Positions 58,319 to 64,000 of a stretch of 64,000 nt of DNA are shown here, one piece after another. Within the stretch, counting starts at the first letter, position 1. The number at the start of each line of letters is the position of its first letter. The stretch spans positions 7,585,519 to 7,649,518 of the forward strand of contig NZ_KB911581.1 in assembly GCF_000383595.1 (NCBI RefSeq), written 5' to 3'. A model generated the notes under the pieces. The model made no database searches. It saw only the letters and a list, made by a program, of their open reading frames with translations, and was not told where the DNA came from. Origin of the DNA: Streptomyces bottropensis ATCC 25435. Lineage in GTDB: Bacteria; Actinomycetota; Actinomycetes; Streptomycetales; Streptomycetaceae. The position numbers and the translations under genes were made by a program.

Positions 58319-58351
58319 GCATATGCTTCATCGCGTATGCATTGATATGCA
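58319..58351 (-). promoter_or_regulatory. Candidate operator with repeated TATGC motifs before the ureohydrolase gene
   Basis: GCATATGC (58319-58326), ATGCAT (58337-58342) and ATATGCA (58345-58351) form an AT-rich island in GC-rich DNA directly upstream of the ureohydrolase start at 58300. The spacing of the TATGC cores is 14 and 10 bp. No gene is seen in the remaining divergent gap (to 58586). Confidence 0.45.
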
Positions 58352-58586
58352 CAAACTTGCGCTGATACGTACTACCGGACGCGACTCTACTGGTGGACGA
58401 GGGCCCGCTCGGACACGGGTTCGGGCGCCCGTCCACCGCGACACGGCCCGCCAACGCCCAACCGGCCGCGCCGTGTTGCCGGGCGCCGGACCCGACGGCC
58501 CGGCCACCGGTCCGTCGGAGAGTGACGCAGGTCGCAGCGGGCGGGACGTCCGCGACTCCCGCAGTCGTCTGCCTCACAATGGAGCC

Positions 58587-59381
58587 ATGCCGATATCCGG
58601 GACCCCCAGCCGCGCCGAGCTAGTCGAACACCTTGTACGGACGCGTATCGCGGGCGACGTCGCCACGCCGCGCGAGAACAACCTCTCCCACTACCGCGAA
58701 CTGGCCAACGGCAACCGCCACTACTGGCTGGGCCTGGAGCTGGGGGACCGCTGGAGCGACGAGCAGGACGTGCTGGCCGTGATGGCGGAGCGCGTCGGCG
58801 TGAACGACGACCCGGGGTACCGCTACGGCCAGGACACCATCGACCCGGACCTGACCGTCGACGGTCTGGAGCGCATGGCGGCCCGGCTGCGCAAGGCGGC
58901 GGAGGGCGGGCAGCGCGTGCTGTTCGCCACCGGCCACCCCGGCGGGCTGCTCCAGGTGCACCACGAGACCGCGCGGGCGCTGCGCGCCGCCGGCTGCGAG
59001 ATCGTCGTCATCCCGGACGGCCTGCAGACGGAGGAGGGGTACGTCATGCAGTTCGCGGACGTGGCCGTCCTCGAACACGGCGCCACGCTCTGGCACACCC
59101 ACTCCCCCGAGCCGATGCGCGCGATCCTGCGGGGCCTGGAGGGCGCCGGCCGCCCGCTGCCCGACCTGGTCGTCGCCGACCACGGCTGGGCGGGCTGCGC
59201 GGGCCAGCTCGGCGTCGACTCCGTCGGCTACGCGGACTCCAACGACCCCGCCCTCTTCCTCGGCGAGTCCGAGGGCACCCTCCAGGCCGTGGTCCCGCTC
59301 GACGACCACGTGGTCAGCCCCCGCCACTACGACCCGATGTCGGCGTACCTGCTCCAGCAGGCGGGGCTCAGCGAGGCGTAG
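58587..59381 (+). CDS. Putative phosphatase
   Basis: A 264-residue soluble protein with PRENNLSHYRELANGNRHYWLGLELGDRW, VLFATGHPGGLLQVHHETARAL, VVADHGWAGCAG and LDDHVVSPRHYDPM. From memory this matches proteins labelled phosphatase in Streptomyces genomes, but no textbook phosphatase motif is plain, so the function is uncertain. The His-rich motifs (ATGHPGG, DHGW, DDHVV) suggest a metal or phosphate site. ATG at 58587 has GGAG only two bases upstream. It converges with the thioesterase gene, with a 14-base overlap. Confidence 0.6.
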   Translation: MPISGTPSRAELVEHLVRTRIAGDVATPRENNLSHYRELANGNRHYWLGLELGDRWSDEQDVLAVMAERVGVNDDPGYRYGQDTIDPDLTVDGLERMAARLRKAAEGGQRVLFATGHPGGLLQVHHETARALRAAGCEIVVIPDGLQTEEGYVMQFADVAVLEHGATLWHTHSPEPMRAILRGLEGAGRPLPDLVVADHGWAGCAGQLGVDSVGYADSNDPALFLGESEGTLQAVVPLDDHVVSPRHYDPMSAYLLQQAGLSEA

Positions 59382-60267
59382 CCCCCGGCGCCCCCGGCCG
59401 TTCCCTCGGCACGCGTACGACGCCCTCCTGGATCACGGAGATCGCGAGCCGCCCGTCCTGCGTGTAGATCCGGCCCTGGCCGAGGCCCCGGCCGGCCGAC
59501 GCCGACGGGGACTCCTGGTCGTACAGGAGCCATTCGTCGGCGCGGAAGGGCCGGTGGAACCACATGGCGTGGTCGAGCGAGGCGCCGACGACGTCGCCGA
59601 CGGCCCAGCCGCCGCGCCCGTGCGCGAGCAGGATGGAGTCCAGGAGCGTCATGTCGGAGACGTAGGTGGCGAGGACGACATGCAGGAGGGGGTCGTCGTC
59701 GAGCTTGCCGTTGGCGCGGAACCAGACCTGGGAGCGCGGTTCACGGGGCTCGCCGTAGCGGCCGTAGGGCGGGTCGTCGACGTAGCGCAGGTCTACGGCG
59801 GCCCGGGCCTCCAGCATCTTCTCCACGACGGCCGGTTCGAGGTCGTACGCGGGGAGCCGCTGCTCGGCGGTGGGCAGGGACTCCGGGTCGGGCGCGGCCG
59901 GCATCGGGGCCTGGTGGTCGAGGCCGTCCTCGTACCGCTGGAAGGACGCGGAGAGGGCGAAGATCGGCTGTCCGTGCTGGACGGCGACGACGCGGCGCGC
60001 GGTGAAGGAGCGGCCGTCGTTCATGCGCTCCACGGTGTAGACGATGGGCGCGCCGGCGTCCCCGATGCGCAGGAAGTACGCGTGGAGGGAGTGCGGGAGC
60101 CGGTCGGCGGGGACCGTCCGCCCGGCGGCGACGAGCGCCTGGGCCGCGACCTGCCCGCCGAAGACCCTCGGGACGATGGCGGGCCGGGACCGGCCGCGGA
60201 AGATGTTCTCCTCGATCTGCTCGAGGTCGAGCAGATCGAGGAGGGACTGCAGTGGTTCCTGACTCAT
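59368..60267 (-). CDS. tesB: Acyl-CoA thioesterase II
   Basis: A 299-residue double-hotdog enzyme that hydrolyses acyl-CoA to free acid and CoA. Family marks are NIFRGRSRPAIVPRVFGGQVAAQALVAAGRTV at the N-terminus, LPHSLHAYFLRIGDAGAPIVYTVERMNDGRSFTARRVVAVQHG, and the C-terminal GASLDHAMWFHRPFRADEW with the conserved active-site Asp. It lies 35 bases after the acyl-CoA dehydrogenase stop in the same direction, so it is probably co-transcribed with it. Confidence 0.92.
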   Translation of the reverse strand: MSQEPLQSLLDLLDLEQIEENIFRGRSRPAIVPRVFGGQVAAQALVAAGRTVPADRLPHSLHAYFLRIGDAGAPIVYTVERMNDGRSFTARRVVAVQHGQPIFALSASFQRYEDGLDHQAPMPAAPDPESLPTAEQRLPAYDLEPAVVEKMLEARAAVDLRYVDDPPYGRYGEPREPRSQVWFRANGKLDDDPLLHVVLATYVSDMTLLDSILLAHGRGGWAVGDVVGASLDHAMWFHRPFRADEWLLYDQESPSASAGRGLGQGRIYTQDGRLAISVIQEGVVRVPRERPGAPGATPR

Positions 60268-60302
60268 GGGGTCAGTTGTACAGAGCCGGGTTTTCCGGGG
60301 CC

Positions 60303-61460
60303 TTACAGACCCATGTCCTTGGCGATGATCGTCTTCATGATCTCGCTGGTGCCGCCGTAGATGCGGTTGACGCGGTTGTCCGCGTACAGGCGGGCGATCG
60401 GGTACTCGTTCATGAAGCCGTAGCCGCCGTGCAGCTGGAGGCAGCGGTCGATGACGCGGTGGGCGACCTCGGTGCAGAACAGCTTGGCGCTGGCGGCCTC
60501 GGCGGGCGTCAGCTCACCGGCGTCGAGGGCCTCCGTGGCGCGGTCGGCGACGGCCTCGGCCGCGTCCACCTCGGCCTGGCAGGCGGCCAGCTCGAACTTG
60601 GTGTTCTGGAAGTGCGCGACGGGCTTGCCGAAGACGGTGCGCTCCTGCACGTACTGCTTGGCGAACCGGACGGCGGCCTTGGCCTGCGCGTAGGCGCCGT
60701 AGGCGATGCCCCAGCGCTCGGAGGCGAGGTTGTGGCCGAGGTAGGAGAAGCCCTTGTTCTCCTCGCCGAGGAGGTTCTCGACGGGCACCTTGACGTCGAC
60801 GAACGCCAGCTCGGCGGTGTCGGAGGTCTTCAGGCCGAGCTTGTCCAGCTTGCGGCCGATCGAGTAGCCCTCGGACTTGGTGTCCACCACGAGCAGGGAT
60901 ATGCCGTGCCGGCGGTCCTCGGCGCTGGGCGCGGCGGTGCGGGCGCAGACGATCATCTGGTCGGCGTGGACGCCGCCGGTGATGAAGGTCTTGGAGCCGT
61001 TGAGGACGTAGTGGGTGCCGTCCTCGCTCAGCTTGGCGGTGGTCTTCATGCCCGCGAGGTCGGAGCCGGTGCCCGGCTCGGTCATCGCGATCGCCCACAT
61101 CTCCTCGCCGGAGACGAACTTCGGCAGGTAGCGCTTCTTCTGCTCGTCGGTGGCGAGCAGCTTGACGTACGGCAGGCCGAGCAGCACGTGCACGCCGGAG
61201 CCGCCGAAGGTGATGCCCGCGCGGGCGGTCTCCTCGTACAGGATGGCCTCGAACTTGTACGAGTCGATGCCGGCGCCGCCGTACTCCTCGTCCACCCGGA
61301 TGCCGAAAACGCCCAGTTCGGCGAGCTTGTAGTAGAACTCGCGCGGCGCCTGCCCGGCGGCCAGCCACTCGTCGTACTCGGGCACGACCTCGGCCTCGAT
61401 GAAGGCACGCAGGGTCTCCCGGAACGCCTCGTGATCCTCGTTGAACACCGTACGACGCAC
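60303..61460 (-). CDS. Acyl-CoA dehydrogenase
   Basis: A 385-residue FAD enzyme that makes a 2,3-double bond in acyl-CoA. It has MWAIAMTEPGTGSDLAGMKTTA (FAD/substrate loop), NGSKTFITGG, and the C-terminal RIYGGTSEIMKTIIAKDMGL with the catalytic Glu in GTSE. GTG at 61460 is preferred because GGAGG lies seven bases upstream and family proteins begin at RRTVFNEDHEAF; TTG or GTG further upstream would add up to 13 residues. A TetR-type palindrome lies about 60 bases before it. Substrate chain length is not readable. Confidence 0.92.
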   Translation of the reverse strand: MRRTVFNEDHEAFRETLRAFIEAEVVPEYDEWLAAGQAPREFYYKLAELGVFGIRVDEEYGGAGIDSYKFEAILYEETARAGITFGGSGVHVLLGLPYVKLLATDEQKKRYLPKFVSGEEMWAIAMTEPGTGSDLAGMKTTAKLSEDGTHYVLNGSKTFITGGVHADQMIVCARTAAPSAEDRRHGISLLVVDTKSEGYSIGRKLDKLGLKTSDTAELAFVDVKVPVENLLGEENKGFSYLGHNLASERWGIAYGAYAQAKAAVRFAKQYVQERTVFGKPVAHFQNTKFELAACQAEVDAAEAVADRATEALDAGELTPAEAASAKLFCTEVAHRVIDRCLQLHGGYGFMNEYPIARLYADNRVNRIYGGTSEIMKTIIAKDMGL

Positions 61461-61517
61461 CGCCGCCACCTCCACCTGAGTACCTTCGGATGTGCCCAAG
61501 CGCCCACCGCCTCGACG

Positions 61518-61531
61518 GCTAAGCGCTTGCT
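61518..61531. promoter_or_regulatory. Palindromic operator upstream of the acyl-CoA dehydrogenase gene
   Basis: GCTAAGCGCTTGCT is a 14-bp palindrome with one mismatched pair, of the TetR-family kind found before fatty-acid genes. It lies 58 bases before the dehydrogenase start. It shares the 11-mer AGCAAGCGCTT with the sugar-operon operator at 27931. Confidence 0.45.
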
Positions 61532-61632
61532 CAGATCAAAAGGTACCGGCGGGTAGGGACACGCGTCCAGATGGTCGCCCCCGTAACGCTCGTCACGCTT
61601 TTGCCGGACCGCGGGGACCGCCGGCCCCCCGC

Positions 61633-62229
61633 TCAGCCGGACGCCGCCGCCCCGAACGCCCCCCGGGCCATCCGGTGCAGCAGTTCCGCCATGGCCGCGC
61701 GGCCCGGCAGCGACCCCGCGCGGCCCAGGTGCGGGGTGGAGTTCAGCAGCCCGAACACCGAGTGGACGGCGGAGCGCGCGGCCGGCTCCGCCAGCCCGGG
61801 GTACACCTCCCGCAGCACTCCGACCCACAGCTCGACGTACTGCCGCTGCAACTGCCGTACGAGCTTGCGGTCGCTGTCGCGGAGGCGGTCCAGCTCGCGG
61901 TCGTGCAGGGTGATGAGGGGACGGTCGTCGAGGGCGAAGTCGATGTGCCCCTCGATGAGCGAGTCCAGGACCTCCGCCCCGGGCACCCCGTCGGCCTCGG
62001 CCACCCTCCGCTTCGCCCCGGTCAACAACTGCCCGCTGATCCCCACCAGCAGCTCCGCGAGCATCGCGTCCTTGCCCGCGAAGTGCCGGTACAGGCCCGG
62101 CCCGCTGATGCCGACGGCCGCCCCTATCTCGTCGACGCCGACACCGTGGAAACCACGCTCGGCGAAGAGGCGGGCGGCTTCCTTGAGGATCTGCTCGCGA
62201 CGGGTGGGCGCGTCGGTTCTCGTGGCCAT
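61633..62229 (-). CDS. TetR-family repressor
   Basis: A 198-residue regulator. The N-terminal DNA-binding domain is REQILKEAARLFAERGFHGVGVDEIGAAVGISGPGLYRHFAGKDAML (about 11-57). The C-terminal ligand domain has LRDSDRKLVRQLQRQYVELWVGVLREV. It is divergent from the acyl-CoA carboxylase operon with two operator-like repeats between, and also lies just upstream of the acyl-CoA dehydrogenase gene. It likely controls this acyl-CoA regulon; the ligand may be an acyl-CoA. Confidence 0.92.
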   Translation of the reverse strand: MATRTDAPTRREQILKEAARLFAERGFHGVGVDEIGAAVGISGPGLYRHFAGKDAMLAELLVGISGQLLTGAKRRVAEADGVPGAEVLDSLIEGHIDFALDDRPLITLHDRELDRLRDSDRKLVRQLQRQYVELWVGVLREVYPGLAEPAARSAVHSVFGLLNSTPHLGRAGSLPGRAAMAELLHRMARGAFGAAASG

Positions 62230-62250
62230 GGAGCCAATTCTAGACAGGGA

Positions 62251-62296
62251 GGTTAGCGGTCGTTAACCTGAGGGAAACGCGTTAACGCTCATTAAC
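62251..62296. promoter_or_regulatory. Two TetR-type operators between the repressor and carboxylase genes
   Basis: GGTTAGCGGTCGTTAACC (62251-62268) and GTTAACGCTCATTAAC (62281-62296) are related imperfect palindromes with arms GTTARCG and CRTTAAC, centres 29 bp apart. They fill the 96-base divergent gap, so a bound repressor would shut both promoters. Confidence 0.7.
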
Positions 62297-62325
62297 AGGA
62301 ATCCACTGGGTGAGGGGACCGCACG

Positions 62326-63942
62326 ATGGACCAGGCACCGGAGCTGACGACCGCGGCAGATCCCGCGGCCGAGGCGTATCGGGCCAACGAGGCCGCGCAC
62401 CGCGCGCTGGGCGAGGAGCTGCGGGCCAAGCTGGCCGCGGCACGGCTCGGCGGCGGCGAGAAGGCGCGCGCCCGGCACACCGCGCGCGGCAAGCTGCTGC
62501 CGCGCGACCGGGTGGACACCCTCCTCGACCCCGGCTCGCCGTTCCTGGAGCTGGCCCCGCTGGCCGCCGACGGGCTGTACGACGGCCAGGCGCCGGCCGC
62601 GGGTGTCATCGCGGGCATCGGCCGGGTCTCCGGCCGCGAGTGCGTGGTCGTCGCCAACGACGCCACCGTCAAGGGCGGCACGTACTACCCGATGACGGTG
62701 AAGAAGCACCTGCGGGCCCAGGAGGTGGCCCTGGAGAACCGTCTGCCCTGCCTCTACCTGGTGGACTCCGGCGGCGCCTTCCTGCCCATGCAGGACGAGG
62801 TCTTCCCCGACCGCGAGCACTTCGGCCGCATCTTCTACAACCAGGCGCGGATGTCGGGCGCGGGCATCCCGCAGATCGCCGCCGTCCTCGGCTCGTGCAC
62901 GGCGGGCGGCGCGTACGTCCCCGCCATGAGCGACGAGGCCGTCATCGTCCGGGGCCAGGGGACGATCTTCCTCGGCGGTCCCCCGCTGGTGAAGGCCGCC
63001 ACCGGCGAGGTCGTCACCGCCGAGGAGCTGGGCGGCGGCGAGGTCCACTCCCGGATCTCCGGCGTCACCGACCACCTCGCCGAGAGCGACGCCCACGCCC
63101 TGCGCATCGTGCGGACCATCGTCTCCACCCTCCCCGCCCGGGGCCCGCTGCCCTGGTCGGTCGAGCCGGCCGTCGAACCCAAGGTCGACCCGTACACGCT
63201 GTACGGCGCGGTGCCGGTGGACTCCCGCACTCCGTACGACGTGCGCGAGGTCATCGCGCGCGTGGTCGACGGTTCGCGGTTCGCCGAGTTCAAGGCGGAG
63301 TTCGGGCAGACCCTCGTCACCGGCTTCGCCCGGATCCACGGGCACCCGGTCGGGATCGTCGCCAACAACGGCATCCTCTTCTCCGAGTCCGCCCAGAAGG
63401 GCGCCCACTTCATCGAGCTGTGCGACCAGCGCGGCATCCCGCTCGTCTTCCTGCAGAACATCTCGGGCTTCATGGTCGGCCGGGACTACGAGGCGGGTGG
63501 CATCGCCAAGCACGGCGCCAAGATGGTGACGGCCGTGGCCTGCACCCGCGTCCCCAAGCTGACGGTCGTGATCGGTGGCTCCTACGGCGCGGGCAACTAC
63601 TCGATGTGCGGCCGGGCGTACTCACCGCGCTTCCTGTGGATGTGGCCGGGCGCCAAGATCTCGGTGATGGGCGGTGAACAGGCCGCGTCCGTCCTCGCGA
63701 CCGTGAAGCGGGACCAGATGGAGGCACGCGGGGACTCCTGGTCCGCCGAGGACGAGGAATCCTTCAAGGACCCGATCCGCGGCCAGTACGAGCGCCAGGG
63801 CAGCGCCTACTACGCCACCGCCCGCCTCTGGGACGACGGCGTGATCGACCCGCTGGAGACCCGTCAGGTCCTGGGCCTCGCCCTGACCGCCTGTGCCAAC
63901 GCGCCGCTGGGCGACCCCCAGTTCGGCGTCTTCCGGATGTGA
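62326..63942 (+). CDS. Acyl-CoA carboxylase carboxyltransferase (beta) subunit, methylcrotonyl-CoA type
   Basis: A 538-residue carboxyltransferase with the two crotonase-like halves of the AccD/MccB family. Motifs are KGGTYYPMTVKKHLRAQEVALENRLPCLYLVDSGGAFLPMQ and SCTAGGAYVPAMSDEAVIV in the N half. The C half has GIVANNGILFSESAQKGAHFIELC, and the signature GGSYGAGNYSMCGRAYSPRFLWMWPGA is most like methylcrotonyl/geranyl-CoA carboxylases. A biotin carboxylase gene starts 13 bases after its stop. Leucine or short branched acyl-CoA breakdown is likely, given the acyl-CoA dehydrogenase nearby. Confidence 0.92.
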   Translation: MDQAPELTTAADPAAEAYRANEAAHRALGEELRAKLAAARLGGGEKARARHTARGKLLPRDRVDTLLDPGSPFLELAPLAADGLYDGQAPAAGVIAGIGRVSGRECVVVANDATVKGGTYYPMTVKKHLRAQEVALENRLPCLYLVDSGGAFLPMQDEVFPDREHFGRIFYNQARMSGAGIPQIAAVLGSCTAGGAYVPAMSDEAVIVRGQGTIFLGGPPLVKAATGEVVTAEELGGGEVHSRISGVTDHLAESDAHALRIVRTIVSTLPARGPLPWSVEPAVEPKVDPYTLYGAVPVDSRTPYDVREVIARVVDGSRFAEFKAEFGQTLVTGFARIHGHPVGIVANNGILFSESAQKGAHFIELCDQRGIPLVFLQNISGFMVGRDYEAGGIAKHGAKMVTAVACTRVPKLTVVIGGSYGAGNYSMCGRAYSPRFLWMWPGAKISVMGGEQAASVLATVKRDQMEARGDSWSAEDEESFKDPIRGQYERQGSAYYATARLWDDGVIDPLETRQVLGLALTACANAPLGDPQFGVFRM

Positions 63943-63955
63943 GGGGGCTCTCAAG

Positions 63956-64000
63956 GTGAGCATGTTCGACACGGTCCTCGTGGCCAACCGGGGCGAGATC
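63956..64000 (+). CDS. Acyl-CoA carboxylase biotin carboxylase (alpha) subunit, N-terminal fragment
   Basis: Only 15 codons lie in the window. They read as a GTG start followed by a short strand ending VLVANRGEI, the invariant N-terminus of biotin carboxylases. GAGGGGG lies eight bases upstream of the GTG; the ATG two codons later is an alternative start. It completes the carboxylase with the beta subunit upstream. Confidence 0.85.
   Translation, partial: MSMFDTVLVANRGEI

Noticed and set aside
1..64000. tRNA or rRNA genes, insertion sequences, attachment sites, and TTA (bldA) codons
   Set aside because: I looked for cloverleaf-like T-arm sequences, transposase motifs, flanking inverted repeats and in-frame TTA, and found none that I could support by eye.

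Overview
The window is high-GC DNA with GTG/TTG as well as ATG starts, start-stop overlaps of the ATGA/GTGA type, and gene families typical of Streptomyces (DUF397 with an XRE/DUF5753 regulator, ESX-type secretion genes, ECF41 sigma factor, FG-GAP exoproteins). It reads as a chromosomal segment of a Streptomyces species. No rRNA, tRNA, CRISPR array, transposase or phage gene was recognised. All calls come from reading the sequence; no database search was possible.

Layout. 1-1858: end of a ribose operon (rbsB 3' end, rbsK, rbsD). 2249-11926: a compact ESX/type VII-like secretion operon (two small ESAT-6-type proteins, a one-helix membrane protein, EccD, an EspI-like ATPase, a possible 22-codon coupling ORF, fused EccC, a DUF6177-type protein) with no full eccB, eccE or mycosin. 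12055-16170: a complete ferric-iron/polyamine-type ABC importer. 16249-18917: a LuxR-type two-component system. 19062-24545: membrane and cell-surface proteins, a RsbW-like ATPase / XRE / DUF397 set, an AraC regulator, a ricin-lectin exoprotein and two tandem paralogous membrane proteins. 24699-29128: a sugar-catabolic operon (Gfo/Idh/MocA dehydrogenase, DUF993 aldolase-like protein, isomerase/epimerase) facing a divergent LacI regulator.

29344-33918: small stress-type genes followed by a redox run (haem-oxygenase-like diiron protein, HemK-like methyltransferase, CDGSH protein, FAD oxidoreductase with Rieske domain). 34130-39100: an isomerase, an MHYT sensor, an NDH-2-like flavoprotein coupled to an ECF41 sigma factor, and a peptidase E. 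39474-50141: secreted hydrolases (GH3 hexosaminidase, S28 aminopeptidase, phytase-like esterase, beta-lactamase-fold protein) around a single-chain ABC exporter. 50454-55487: a DUF4180 protein, a PAP2/IPC-synthase-like membrane enzyme, a secreted endonuclease I and an FG-GAP exoprotein. 55617-58300: a TPP-dependent decarboxylase overlapping a ureohydrolase, a pair that fits arginine breakdown through 2-ketoarginine. 58587-64000: a putative phosphatase, TesB thioesterase, acyl-CoA dehydrogenase, TetR regulator and the start of a biotin-dependent acyl-CoA carboxylase operon.

The regulatory DNA is unusually readable. There is a candidate ECF41 promoter in front of the ECF41 operon, paired TetR-type operators before the carboxylase, SARP-like heptads at 11-bp spacing before the MHYT gene, an inverted repeat in the GH3 promoter followed by six 7-bp repeats, and many perfect-stem terminators. 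The most interesting leads are the pared-down ESX locus with its non-canonical WXG100 partners, the diiron/CDGSH/Rieske module, the 2-ketoarginine-type gene pair, and the DUF993 sugar operon.
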